Assembly: GCA_007134225.1 (NCBI GenBank)
Contig: SLLE01000052.1
Coordinates: 1-64,000, forward strand
Reading direction: 5' to 3'
Length of the DNA stretch: 64,000 nt
DNA from: Tindallia sp.
GTDB lineage: Bacteria; Bacillota; Clostridia; Peptostreptococcales; Tindalliaceae
Under the pieces are notes generated by a model. The model worked only from the letters and a program-made list of their open reading frames with translations. It searched no databases and was not told the DNA's origin. Below, in pieces: positions 27,007 to 36,199 of this stretch. Numbering within the stretch: the first letter of the stretch is position 1; each line of letters opens with the position of its first letter. The translations under genes and the position numbers were made by a program.

Positions 27007-27509
27007 TCCGAGTCCTCCTGTTTCTTGATCCATTCCTCAATAAAGCTTTCTTCCATGGCTTCCGCAGCTTCTGTGGTCAACGCATGGATAATAAAGCCAT
27101 CTTCCAAAATATCCACCGTAAGGGTGCCTGGCGTAAGTGTAACGGAATTGCCAAATATGACTTTGTTTATATCATTTTGCAACATCATTGGTACTTTAAT
27201 AAAATGTGGCTGTATGGGCATTTTAGGGTTCAGCACAATTCTAGCCACGTCGATATTCGCCTTGAATATTTCCACCACCAAAACACCAACAAAATGAAGC
27301 ATGTTCAATAAATGTTTCATTTGATAAAGAGGCATTTCTGTATCGGAAAATAGAATATCTTTAGAGTAGATGACTACCAGCGTACTTAATATGGCTCCCA
27401 AAAGGATTGCTTGTACTCCAAATTTAGGAGAAAGCACCATCCAAAACAAAAACAGCAACGCAATTGGAACTATGTATTTTTTTGTTTTCGCACCTGTATC
27501 TTTTGTCAT
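27000..27509 (-). CDS. mnhE: Mrp antiporter subunit E
   Basis: First gene of the antiporter operon, 169 aa. MnhE features: two N-terminal hydrophobic segments, the mid motif EIFKANIDVARIVLNPKMPIQP, and FGNSVTLTPGTLTVDI followed by an acidic cytoplasmic tail. Start ATG 27509 with GAGGTG five bases upstream. A weak promoter (TTTAAA, 16 bp, TATACT) lies 45-70 bp upstream. The operon continues through ten genes to 19567 with overlaps or short gaps. Confidence 0.95.
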   Translation of the reverse strand: MTKDTGAKTKKYIVPIALLFLFWMVLSPKFGVQAILLGAILSTLVVIYSKDILFSDTEMPLYQMKHLLNMLHFVGVLVVEIFKANIDVARIVLNPKMPIQPHFIKVPMMLQNDINKVIFGNSVTLTPGTLTVDILEDGFIIHALTTEAAEAMEESFIEEWIKKQEDSEC

Positions 27510-27552
27510 AGAAGCACCTCACCATAAATAAATCGTCTTTATTACACGGTTC

Positions 27553-27580
27553 AGTATACCATAATTATTCTCTCTTTAAA
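27553..27580 (-). promoter_or_regulatory. Possible promoter of the antiporter operon
   Basis: Minus-strand TTTAAA (27580-27575), 16-bp spacer, TATACT (27558-27553). The -10 is good, the -35 weak, so this is tentative. Confidence 0.35.
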
Positions 27581-27621
27581 AATTTATTTTAAAAGACAAT
27601 TATCCTTTTTTTCTCATATAT

Positions 27622-27660
27622 GAAGAAGAGTCGGCATTTCATCTCTGCCGACTCTTCTTC
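27622..27660. repeat. Perfect 15-bp inverted repeat between the CBS gene and mnhE
   Basis: GAAGAAGAGTCGGCA and TGCCGACTCTTCTTC flank a nine-base spacer. It lies downstream of the CBS-protein stop and upstream of the antiporter operon, so terminator of the former is the simplest reading, although there is no adjacent T-run. Confidence 0.7.
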
Positions 27661-27731
27661 ATTTGACTTGCAATATTTTTTTTAATGTCGAGGTGGCCGC
27701 TGCCTTAGTTCTTGTTATTATGCAACGTTCA

Positions 27732-28223
27732 TTAACGCTCAGATGCATAGGCACGTATAATATCTCTTCTTGTTACAATTCCCACCAGTTTACCGTTTTC
27801 CGTAACAGGTACCCGGTTAATATTTTTTCTTGTCATGACAGTGGCAATGTCTTCCACGGTGTCTTCCACATCAACCGTGACGACCTCTTTCGTCATGATT
27901 TCTTTCACCCGGTATCCCACCATTTTCCGTATCTGTTCTTCCATTTTATTTGTGTTGTCAAAGAAGATGTAGCTGTCCAGAATAGTAAAGTATCGAGGAA
28001 TTTCAAGTTTTTTACTTCGATAAATCAAATCACCTTCCGTCACAATCCCCACGACATGCTGCTCATCATCCACCACAGGCAAACCACTGACGTTGTAGTC
28101 CATTAACATCTGGATTACCTGATCCACTGTCTGTTCTTCCGTTACGGTCATTACTTCCTTTACCATTATGTCTCTGGCTTTCAGTTCATCTGGAATTATT
28201 TTTGTTTTCTGTTCATCACTCAT
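27732..28223 (-). CDS. Tandem CBS-domain protein
   Basis: Cytoplasmic protein of 163 aa made of two CBS domains: ARDIMVKEVMTVTEEQTVDQVIQMLMDYNVSGLPVVD near the N-terminus and VKEIMTKEVVTVDVEDTVEDIATVMTRKNINRVPVTE in the second half, each ending in a GIVTxxD motif. Such Bateman modules bind adenine nucleotides and act as sensors; no effector domain is attached. Start MSDEQK at 28223 with AGGAGG seven bases upstream, 37 bp after dcd, so it may be cotranscribed with dcd. The regulated partner is unknown. Confidence 0.92.
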   Translation of the reverse strand: MSDEQKTKIIPDELKARDIMVKEVMTVTEEQTVDQVIQMLMDYNVSGLPVVDDEQHVVGIVTEGDLIYRSKKLEIPRYFTILDSYIFFDNTNKMEEQIRKMVGYRVKEIMTKEVVTVDVEDTVEDIATVMTRKNINRVPVTENGKLVGIVTRRDIIRAYASER

Positions 28224-28259
28224 CCAAATTCCTCCTGTCATCATCTGTAATGATCTTTT

Positions 28260-28778
28260 TTATTCAAAGTCTTCGTATAGCCTGCTGGCTTGGATTCCTT
28301 TGTTGCCCTGATATTTGCCGCTTACATATGGGTCGTATTCTCCTTCAATGGTGTGGTAATAAATCTGGCAGATTTCAACCTCAGGATAAATTATTATCGG
28401 ATGGATGCAAAATATTTCCAGTGTCCAGTAACCACAAAACCCCACATCTCCAAATCCAGCCGTCACATGAATAAACAGTCCCAGCCTTCCGATGGAAGAA
28501 CGACCTTCCAGCATGGGTACCAATCCAAAAGTCTTGGTGTATTCCTGGATGCGCCCCAGGTATAAACGATGTGGTTCCAAAAGGAATCCTTCTTCTGGGA
28601 TTAGAATGCTTTTCGTTGGATTAGGTTTTTTCATGTCCAAAATATCCACATCATAGGTCAGAAGCTCATTATGTAGTTTTAAGTTATAGCTGTTTGGGTT
28701 TAACTGTTTTTCATTAAATGGTTCAATAAAGACATCTGTCCCAAGCCTATTCCTGATTTCGCGTCCCGACAGTATCAT
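28260..28778 (-). CDS. dcd: dCTP deaminase
   Basis: Deaminates dCTP toward dUTP (some homologues go on to dUMP) for thymidylate synthesis. The trimeric dUTPase-like fold is marked by EGRSSIGRLGLFIHVTAGFGD and the catalytic Glu in GYWTLEI. The length (172 aa) is normal. ATG 28778 has AAGGTGG upstream. A terminator separates it from the upstream orphan gene. Whether it is mono- or bifunctional (dCTP deaminase/dUTPase) cannot be told from the motifs. Confidence 0.94.
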   Translation of the reverse strand: MILSGREIRNRLGTDVFIEPFNEKQLNPNSYNLKLHNELLTYDVDILDMKKPNPTKSILIPEEGFLLEPHRLYLGRIQEYTKTFGLVPMLEGRSSIGRLGLFIHVTAGFGDVGFCGYWTLEIFCIHPIIIYPEVEICQIYYHTIEGEYDPYVSGKYQGNKGIQASRLYEDFE

Positions 28779-28792
28779 TTCTTTCCCACCTT

Positions 28793-28815
28793 AAAAAGGA
28801 GTCTATGCAGACTCC
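28793..28815 (-). terminator. Terminator after the 89-aa orphan gene
   Basis: Minus-strand GGAGTCT / AGACTCC with a four-base loop followed by TTTTT; ends the transcript of the gene at 28827-29096 before dcd. Confidence 0.8.
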
Positions 28816-28826
28816 CGGATTTATGT

Positions 28827-29096
28827 TTACTCGTTTTCTGCGGACTGTTGGCTGCTGCAAAAATCCATGTAGCTGCGAAGAGCATTATAAAATGCTTCTG
28901 TTTTTTCCGGAGATCCGATCAATTCGGAAAGACTCTCCTTGAATTTCTGATCTTCCAGATCGCTTATTTGCATTCTATCAAGACTGATATCCATCGTTGT
29001 TTCCACCCAGCTCGCTCTGGATATCACTTCGCGAATTTCAAGCTCTGTTTCCAATCCAAGATCTTTCAGGTATACTTGAAAGCCTTCATGATTCAT
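28827..29096 (-). CDS. Hypothetical small acidic protein
   Basis: Not recognised. It encodes 89 aa, acidic, no signal peptide or TM; predicted mostly helical (LEIREVISRASWVETTMDISL..., SPEKTEAFYNALRSYMDFC). Start ATG 29096 with GGGGAGG eight bases upstream, and a clear terminator after the stop, so it looks like a genuine single-gene unit. It lies between addA and dcd with no obvious functional link. Confidence 0.65.
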   Translation of the reverse strand: MNHEGFQVYLKDLGLETELEIREVISRASWVETTMDISLDRMQISDLEDQKFKESLSELIGSPEKTEAFYNALRSYMDFCSSQQSAENE

Positions 29097-29237
29097 AAGC
29101 CAAACCTCCCCACTCCATTTTTCCCAGACACCTTTCGCAGTAAATAAATACCCAACAATTCAGAATATAACCATTAACAGGACGGTACGGGAAATCGGGT
29201 TTCATATGCTGCTCTTGTGTCAGAAAGGACGTCATGA

Positions 29238-32200
29238 TCATAATAATAATGCTTTGTTTAAGAAAAAAGAATAAATCCATTTTTCTTTTATTTTGTATCC
29301 CGTCAACTCTTCCAGCGCATCTTCATAAAGACTCATCTGCCCCCGATATTTTTCTTTCCAATCTTCCGGATCTACTCCTGTTATGCGATCGGTTTTATAG
29401 TCGACTAACACCAAAGAATCATCCTCCTGAAAATAACAGTCGATGATTCCCTGCATCAGTACGTTTCCCACCTCTACCTGTTTTTCAACAACAAAGGGCC
29501 ATTCTCTTCGACACATGGCAGATCTCCGAATTCGCTTACCAAGAGGACTTTCCAGAAACAAGGCAATTTGGTTTGGGTCAATACTATTCATCTCCTCCTC
29601 GGTTATCATTTCTCTTTCCAGCATCCGTTGCAACTGCTGTGCAACGTTAATACCTTTTTCATATTTTTCAAAATCAAGCTGCTGAATGACATAATGCAAC
29701 CGTGTTCCTTTTTCTGCCCCGCTTAGCTTTTTTTCGTCATTGAGAAAATCAGGCCGTTTAATCAGTCCAGGAATCCGAAGCCGGTTTTCCTGCGTCGCTT
29801 TTAAATGATTCTCAGCTGCCAGTTCACTAACAGAATATTTTGCCTGTGTTTTAGTTTCGTTCTGAAAGGGATACTCCCATTCCAACCTTCTTTTCACGTA
29901 TGAAGCGTCCTTACCGGGCAATTGATCCTGATTCCATAACAATATATTTTTAAATTTGATGGATTCTTGTATTTCTTTGATTTCTCTATTGAACAGCTCA
30001 TTCTTGTTCCAGATTTTTAAGCTCCACTGCTGATTCCAAAAACCGCCTTCTTCTCCAACCAGACCATGGGCAGTTGCCATGGAAGGTCCTAACCAGTCAA
30101 GGTAGCTTTTTCCTTTGAAAAGCTGATGAGGGTGTAACGCATTTTCCCATTGGCTCCATTTTAATTTCGGGTCTTCCGCACTGCCAACAATGATCAGTTT
30201 TTCTTTTGCACGCGTCATAGCCACATAAAGAATTCGCATTTCCTCCGATAAACTCTCCTGTCTTATCTTTTCTTTAATGATATTTCGAGCTATGGTGCTC
30301 CTGTAGACTCTTTTATCAGGCTCCGCACAGACAGGACCTATTCCGAGATCCTTGTGGATCAACATTTTTTCATGAGTATCCCGCAGGTTAAATTTTCTTC
30401 CAGCTCCTGCAAGAATCACCACAGGAAATTCCAGGCCTTTGCTTTTATGGATGCTCATAATTCTTACCACGTTGTTGTTGGGACCTATGAGCTTTGCAAC
30501 GCCCAGATCACTCTCCCTCCGACTTTTGAGCTTTTCAACATATTGCAAAAATCCGTAAAGGCTTCCTTCCTGAAGGGTTTCATATTCTTCCGCTCTTTTG
30601 CCAAGAATTCTGAGGTTTGCCTGGCGCTGTTCTCCCCCTGGCATGGATGCCAAAAACCCAAAATATCCGGATTCATCCATGATTTGCCATATAAAATCAG
30701 ACAAACCAATGTCTAAACTCCGACGCCAGCGTTCGATTTTTGATTTGAATACCGCCACCTTTTTACTTAGGGAAGAATCAACGAGTTTTTCACTGTTAAA
30801 GAAGCATTCGTAAAAAGGGGCTTCTTTTCCATTCAGGCGAAAGGATGTTAACTCTCCTGTTTCAAATCCGCCAATCGGCGATCGTAATACACTGAGAAGT
30901 GGAATATCATGCTTTATATTGTCTATGATTTTCAACAAATTCATGAAAATTTGCACTTCGATGGTTTGAAAAAAACCTGCCCCAGCATCAGAAAAAACAG
31001 GAATCCCCTCTTCTGCCAGCATATCCTCGTAAATTTGCAGATATGGCCGGGTAGACCGCATCAGGATCACCAGATCCCGGTACTGTACCGATCGTTTTTG
31101 CTGGAGGTTTTCATCATATACAACACCATTTAGTGCTTCCCGAACTCTCTGTGCCACCACTTTTGCTTCCAGCTCATGATCTGTCCATTCACTTAATGCA
31201 TCCGCAATTTCCTCATTCTCCGGCTTTCTTTTATCCAACAGGTGCAATTGAATGGGCGCAGGGTCATCTGACTCCGGGTAAAGACCACCACTGAGGAGCA
31301 TGGCGTCTTCCGTGTATTCCATTTCACCCAAAGAAGTACTCATAATGTTGCCAAAAAGTTCATTGACTCCCTCAAGGATTTCTTTTCGACTTCTGAAGTT
31401 TCGGTTTAAATCGATTCTCCGATCAACCGCTCCCGATTCTTTCAGATAACCACGCTGTTTTTCCAGAAACAAAGCTGGCTCCGCCAGCCGAAAACGATAA
31501 ATACTTTGTTTCACGTCGCCAACCATAAAAACGTTATTCTCTCGTTTAATACAATCTGTAATGGCTTCCTGAACGCGATTGCTGTCCTGATATTCATCAA
31601 TAAAGATATGATTAAACTGATTTCGGTAATAATCCGCCGCTTCATCTTGACGCAGGATGTCCAGGGCCATATGTTCCAGATCGTTGAAGTCGACCACATT
31701 TTTTTTTCGCTTGATTTCCAAAAACTGCTGATGAAAATCCTCCACCACTTCCCGAAACTTTTCCATAGGTTTTTTCATTTTTCTTAGATCCTCGCTCCAT
31801 TGATCCGGACCGCCGGCAAACCATTCTTTCTTTAATGTTTTTAATTCATCTTTAACGGAGTTGCGTATACTCTGCACGCGTTCCTTTATCTCAAGATTTA
31901 CATTTTTTGCCATCGGCAGCCGTTTAAACTCCAGCCTCCAGATTTCCTCAAAAAGTGCCTTGTCGTACTGGTGGCACATTTCTGCCAGTTTCTCCAAGCC
32001 TTCTATTTCCCTATCAATCAGTTCCATATAAATGTCCGGCCCATCTGGCATTTGACAATGATCATAGGCTGTTTCCATCTGACGGATCATTCCGTTTAAG
32101 CGTAGCTGCAGCATTTGAAATAATGTTTTCATCCATCTTGTTTTCATCAGCGTCGAAGGTGTCACATCAAACTGTCTAACTTGTTCATTTAGCCATTCCC

Positions 32201-32759
32201 CTGGCTCTGGCTGACTTTGAATAAATATATGGGTTTTAGGCAGATTGTATTCCAGCCAGCGATCATTTTTCATATCGCAGAAGCTTTCAATTAACAGATG
32301 AAAGGAGGGATCGGCTTCTTCGTAGAATTTTTCCAGGGTTTTATCCAATGCTTCCTGCTTCAGCATTGCAATTTCTGTTTCATTTCCTACCCGGAAGGAT
32401 GGGTCCAGATCAATCAGATGAAAGTGACTCCTTAATACTTTCAAGCAAAAAGAATGCATGGTCATGATATATGAGCGATTCAGCAATGATAGCTGTCGCC
32501 TCAGTTCAAGCCGCTTGGTCAAATGCTCTTGGGATGCTTTAAGCATTTCTCTCCCAATTCGCTCTTTCATCTCAGAAGCTGCCGCATTGGTAAAGGTAAC
32601 CACCAACATTCGATCGATATCAACTTTATCCTGAATGACAAGGTTTAGAATTCGTTGTACCAATACGGCAGTTTTTCCCGACCCGGCAGCAGCAGAAACC
32701 AGAAGATTGCTGTTTCTGCTATCGATGGCCTGTTGCTGTTCAGCAGTCCATTTTGGCAT
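29238..32759 (-). CDS. addA: ATP-dependent helicase/nuclease subunit AddA
   Basis: Large UvrD-like helicase plus nuclease subunit of AddAB, which processes double-strand breaks to 3' overhangs for RecA. The 1173-aa protein opens with the Q motif WTAEQQQAID and Walker A SAAAGSGKTAVL, has NFNDLEH / HIFIDEYQDSN (motif II), VMRIMSIHKSKGLEFPVV (motif V) and YVAMTRAKEKL (motif VI). The C-terminal RecB-type nuclease has GTRLHYVIQ, GIIDCYF and LVLVDYKTD with its Asp-Tyr-Lys core. ATG 32759 directly abuts the addB stop (TAAATG), implying coupling. Complete and typical. Confidence 0.97.
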   Translation of the reverse strand: MPKWTAEQQQAIDSRNSNLLVSAAAGSGKTAVLVQRILNLVIQDKVDIDRMLVVTFTNAAASEMKERIGREMLKASQEHLTKRLELRRQLSLLNRSYIMTMHSFCLKVLRSHFHLIDLDPSFRVGNETEIAMLKQEALDKTLEKFYEEADPSFHLLIESFCDMKNDRWLEYNLPKTHIFIQSQPEPGEWLNEQVRQFDVTPSTLMKTRWMKTLFQMLQLRLNGMIRQMETAYDHCQMPDGPDIYMELIDREIEGLEKLAEMCHQYDKALFEEIWRLEFKRLPMAKNVNLEIKERVQSIRNSVKDELKTLKKEWFAGGPDQWSEDLRKMKKPMEKFREVVEDFHQQFLEIKRKKNVVDFNDLEHMALDILRQDEAADYYRNQFNHIFIDEYQDSNRVQEAITDCIKRENNVFMVGDVKQSIYRFRLAEPALFLEKQRGYLKESGAVDRRIDLNRNFRSRKEILEGVNELFGNIMSTSLGEMEYTEDAMLLSGGLYPESDDPAPIQLHLLDKRKPENEEIADALSEWTDHELEAKVVAQRVREALNGVVYDENLQQKRSVQYRDLVILMRSTRPYLQIYEDMLAEEGIPVFSDAGAGFFQTIEVQIFMNLLKIIDNIKHDIPLLSVLRSPIGGFETGELTSFRLNGKEAPFYECFFNSEKLVDSSLSKKVAVFKSKIERWRRSLDIGLSDFIWQIMDESGYFGFLASMPGGEQRQANLRILGKRAEEYETLQEGSLYGFLQYVEKLKSRRESDLGVAKLIGPNNNVVRIMSIHKSKGLEFPVVILAGAGRKFNLRDTHEKMLIHKDLGIGPVCAEPDKRVYRSTIARNIIKEKIRQESLSEEMRILYVAMTRAKEKLIIVGSAEDPKLKWSQWENALHPHQLFKGKSYLDWLGPSMATAHGLVGEEGGFWNQQWSLKIWNKNELFNREIKEIQESIKFKNILLWNQDQLPGKDASYVKRRLEWEYPFQNETKTQAKYSVSELAAENHLKATQENRLRIPGLIKRPDFLNDEKKLSGAEKGTRLHYVIQQLDFEKYEKGINVAQQLQRMLEREMITEEEMNSIDPNQIALFLESPLGKRIRRSAMCRREWPFVVEKQVEVGNVLMQGIIDCYFQEDDSLVLVDYKTDRITGVDPEDWKEKYRGQMSLYEDALEELTGYKIKEKWIYSFFLNKALLL

Positions 32760-35700
32760 TTAAGGGTTCACCTTCTTTCGGTACGGCAGTGTTATTTTTT
32801 GGAGGGCATCTTCTTTTGATATGGATGGCAGGTAATTTACTCTGTTGCCTGGGATGGCGGGGTCAAATTGACATACCGATGCAAAGTCACAATACTGACA
32901 GGCGCGAGTTCCAGCAAATTCAATGGGATGGATGGCAATATCACCGGACAAAATGCCTTGCGCCATCCGAATTACCTGTTGCTCCACATGCTGGAGCAGA
33001 CAGTCAAACTCTTCGATGGTCGCTACCATTGAAAAAGCAGTGAAATCACCATCCTTTTTCAGTCCAACAGGGAGTACGTCCGATGTATTGGAAATATCCG
33101 GATCCATGGCCCCCACAATGCCTGGATCCCGAAGGGTCAGACCTTTAAGTTTTGTCTCTTGGATCCATTCGCCTCGAATCTTCGATTCCTCAGTTGTATT
33201 GGTTTCAATCGTCGGATCATCCAATTGGTAATAAAAGATCCCAGCCGGATAGTGGTTAGCCTTAATTTGATTTTGCTGCGCCGCCAAAACCGCCTGCAAA
33301 TAAATCGGAAGCTGCAATTGAAGTCCATAATACATCTCCTGAAGGCTAAGGTCTTTTGTTCCAGTCTTATAATCAATGACCCGGTAATAATAGTTTCCGT
33401 CCTGCTGATAGGTGTCCAAACGGTCAATGCGTCCTTCCAGGGATGCAATAGCCTGTCCTTTTTTTTCGTATTGAAGTGCCGGCCAAAGGCCGTTTCTGCC
33501 AAAGGTTGCCTCATGATGGGTAGGTGCAAAATCACCTTTCTGAATCTGTTGTACCATGGTTTTCACCGCTGTTTTCCCCACCTGTTTCATTCGTTTTCCT
33601 GCATAGGCATAACGATTGCTGCTGGTGAAAACACCATATTTAAAGTTTTGGAGCAACGGATCCAACAGTTCATCCATCATCTTGTCGCATTCTTCCGGTT
33701 TAAGATGGTGCCAGTTTTGGTTTTTCTTTTTCACTTGATCTGCAAATTCATCCAGGGCCTGGTGCAGAAAATTTCCAAGTTCGACGGGTTGAATATCGTA
33801 TTGTTTTCGGTCTGCCGGCTTAAGCCCATACTGAACAAAATGAGAAAAAGGGCACTTTCGATATTTTTCCAATCGTGCCACACTGGCATGCAAGGGCTTT
33901 CCAAAAATTGCTTCACTGTCAATCGGATCCAGGGATTTACACTGGTTGTGATAATCAATCCCCTCCAGCATTCTTTCCACCTGCCCTTTCCAGCTTTTGT
34001 GATGATAGAACCAGCGGTAAACATCCATCCATATCTCGTCAATTTGGACATCATCCATTTGTTTTCGAATTTCTGACGCTAACTTCATAAAGGTGTTTTC
34101 CGGCCTGGAAATTTGCTTTTTCGTCTGTTCCGGTGTCATCAAGAGATCATCCTGAATGGTAAGGGATGGAAAAAGAGCTTGTAACCGATCCAACACAATG
34201 GAAGGCCGCTTAGCAGCCCCTTCTTCGTTCGACAGTGAGTAGCTGATGTAAAGCTTGTCTGAGGGTTTTATCAGCGATAAGTAAATGTAAAACATTTCCT
34301 GTAGCTCGCGTTCTTCCGGGGTAATGCCTATTTCACATCCAGATTGAGCCAATGCTGCTTTTTCCACCGGAAGCAGCAGGGAGTCTTCACTCGTGCCGGC
34401 AGGAATCACCCCGTCATTGGCACCAATCAAAAACAAGCATTTAATATCAGCCAGCCGCGACCGCTCGATGGTTCCCACAAAAACCTGATCTAAGGTGGAT
34501 GGAATTGTACCTACCTCCATGCTGTCAATTCCCGATTCCAGGATTTCCACATATTCCTTGCTCGTCATCTTTGAATCTCCGATCATTTCCACCATTTGAT
34601 CCATTAATCCAATCAATTCATTCCACAATTGCCCGTATACCTGTTTTTGCTCAAAAGCTTCCCGATTGGAAGCTCCTCTTATTTCGCGTTCAATTTTTTG
34701 AGGTATTTCCAGTTTTTCAAGCCACTGAAATACAGCTTTTGTCATCTCCTTCACCGTTTCTGATGTTTCCAGATCGCGAAAGAGTTTTTCCAGTGGTTCC
34801 ATGACGATCTTTCGCCATTCTTCAATCCTTTGGTCCGTCAAATCCAGTATCGTGTCACCGATTCTGCGTTTCCATTTATTTCCCTTAATGCCATATCTCA
34901 GGCAAAAATTTTCCAGTTCTTCGACCTCGTCCTGTTCCAAGCCTGTGTATCCGGTTTTCAGGTATGCCATCATCCCATGCAAAGGATAGTGATTGTCTAC
35001 CACTTCCAATCCCCGCAAAAGCAAAACCATTAATGGGTGATTCCTTATATTTCTTGTTTCATCCATATAAGCTGGTATTTGATGAAGGTTCATCACGCGC
35101 CGAAGGTTTTTTCTTCTTTGTTCAAGATCAGGGCACAGGACGGCTATGTCGCGATAACGGTACCCTTGTTCCTGCACCAAATCCTGAATAAAAAGTGACG
35201 TCCACATTAATTCCGCCTCGTCGTTTCCTGCTGCAAAGAGTTGAATGGATTCAAGTTTTTCTTGATACGATTTCACTGGCAGCGAATAAAAAGAGGATTT
35301 CAGATGTTTTAATTCAGCGGATTTGTGAGAGCCTTCGCCATCTGCTTCCACCATCTTTCTTTTCACTTCTGCCGCTTTATGAGAAAAGTGGTTTTTTAAC
35401 TGACTGGTTTGTTTATGGATGGTTTTTTGTTGCCCTTCTTCTTCACCCGGACCACCGTAAACCGTAATATTTAACTCTTCCGTATGATCTCCCAGTACTT
35501 CCAGAGATCGGAGCATGTTGGGTGTGTAACTGTAAAACCCATCCACCCAAAAATCCGTCTCCCTAATCCATTTGGAATGACTCAGCTGATTTCGAAATGC
35601 CTCCATTCGGTCTTCCTTGTGCAGAAATTTATCCTTTAATGCTTCTTCCATTTTTTCATAGATGATAGCGATGTCCCACAATTTTCCAGCAACCGGCTCA

Positions 35701-36146
35701 TTGCTTGCGTGTATTTTCGCTTGCTGCCTCAGCATTTCAGGCGATATTTGATATTGTTTGCATTCATCAATTTCTTTCACCAATGCATCGATAAAGCCTT
35801 TGCGCTGGATCATATGGTGATAGGTCCTGAGGTAGCTTTTTTGTTCTTTTAAGATTTTTCGAAGGAACATATGAATGCCTTGTTCATTGATAAAAACCCG
35901 GTTTTTACCGCCTGTTTCCAGAAAAATCCGATATGCCAGACGGGAGAAACTCAACACCTCAACCTGCATCATTCCTTTTTCACCAGTATGCTTCAAATAC
36001 TGCTTTTCCGTCTCCAACGTATATTGTTCCGGCACTAAAATGACTTGCCTTCTAGCATCAGGTTTTTTGATGCGACGCTGTATTTCTTTCATCATTCTTC
36101 GGTTTTTTTCTTCCAATTCCGTTCCGTACCATAATCGCAGCCGCAT
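32760..36146 (-). CDS. addB: ATP-dependent nuclease subunit AddB
   Basis: Partner of AddA: an inactivated helicase scaffold with chi recognition and a second nuclease domain. Start MRLRLWYG at 36146 (AGAGGTG six bases upstream) gives 1128 aa, against 1155 in the track. The N-terminal RRQVILVPEQYTLETEKQYL is AddB-typical. The C-terminal nuclease has GRIDRLD and YRVIDYKTGTK. An iron-sulfur clamp is formed by the Cys in KYRKCPFSHF and the late ACQYCDFASVCQFD cluster, four cysteines as in B. subtilis AddB. Upstream is the DUF1850 gene, isolated by a terminator. Confidence 0.96.
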   Translation of the reverse strand: MRLRLWYGTELEEKNRRMMKEIQRRIKKPDARRQVILVPEQYTLETEKQYLKHTGEKGMMQVEVLSFSRLAYRIFLETGGKNRVFINEQGIHMFLRKILKEQKSYLRTYHHMIQRKGFIDALVKEIDECKQYQISPEMLRQQAKIHASNEPVAGKLWDIAIIYEKMEEALKDKFLHKEDRMEAFRNQLSHSKWIRETDFWVDGFYSYTPNMLRSLEVLGDHTEELNITVYGGPGEEEGQQKTIHKQTSQLKNHFSHKAAEVKRKMVEADGEGSHKSAELKHLKSSFYSLPVKSYQEKLESIQLFAAGNDEAELMWTSLFIQDLVQEQGYRYRDIAVLCPDLEQRRKNLRRVMNLHQIPAYMDETRNIRNHPLMVLLLRGLEVVDNHYPLHGMMAYLKTGYTGLEQDEVEELENFCLRYGIKGNKWKRRIGDTILDLTDQRIEEWRKIVMEPLEKLFRDLETSETVKEMTKAVFQWLEKLEIPQKIEREIRGASNREAFEQKQVYGQLWNELIGLMDQMVEMIGDSKMTSKEYVEILESGIDSMEVGTIPSTLDQVFVGTIERSRLADIKCLFLIGANDGVIPAGTSEDSLLLPVEKAALAQSGCEIGITPEERELQEMFYIYLSLIKPSDKLYISYSLSNEEGAAKRPSIVLDRLQALFPSLTIQDDLLMTPEQTKKQISRPENTFMKLASEIRKQMDDVQIDEIWMDVYRWFYHHKSWKGQVERMLEGIDYHNQCKSLDPIDSEAIFGKPLHASVARLEKYRKCPFSHFVQYGLKPADRKQYDIQPVELGNFLHQALDEFADQVKKKNQNWHHLKPEECDKMMDELLDPLLQNFKYGVFTSSNRYAYAGKRMKQVGKTAVKTMVQQIQKGDFAPTHHEATFGRNGLWPALQYEKKGQAIASLEGRIDRLDTYQQDGNYYYRVIDYKTGTKDLSLQEMYYGLQLQLPIYLQAVLAAQQNQIKANHYPAGIFYYQLDDPTIETNTTEESKIRGEWIQETKLKGLTLRDPGIVGAMDPDISNTSDVLPVGLKKDGDFTAFSMVATIEEFDCLLQHVEQQVIRMAQGILSGDIAIHPIEFAGTRACQYCDFASVCQFDPAIPGNRVNYLPSISKEDALQKITLPYRKKVNP

Positions 36147-36160
36147 TAACTCACCTCTTT

Positions 36161-36195
36161 TAAAAAAAAGTAAAACCTCTTTATGTGAGAGGTTT
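36161..36195 (-). terminator. Terminator between the DUF1850 gene and addB
   Basis: Minus-strand AAACCTCT / AGAGGTTT with a seven-base loop and a long T-rich tail, overlapping the end of the DUF1850 reading frame region and preceding the addB ribosome site. Confidence 0.82.
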
Positions 36196-36199
36196 ATGA

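Noticed and set aside
33159-34076. 305-aa plus-strand ORF opposite addB
   Set aside because: It lies wholly inside the well-supported addB coding region, has no ribosome site or recognisable motif, and reads as an antisense shadow.
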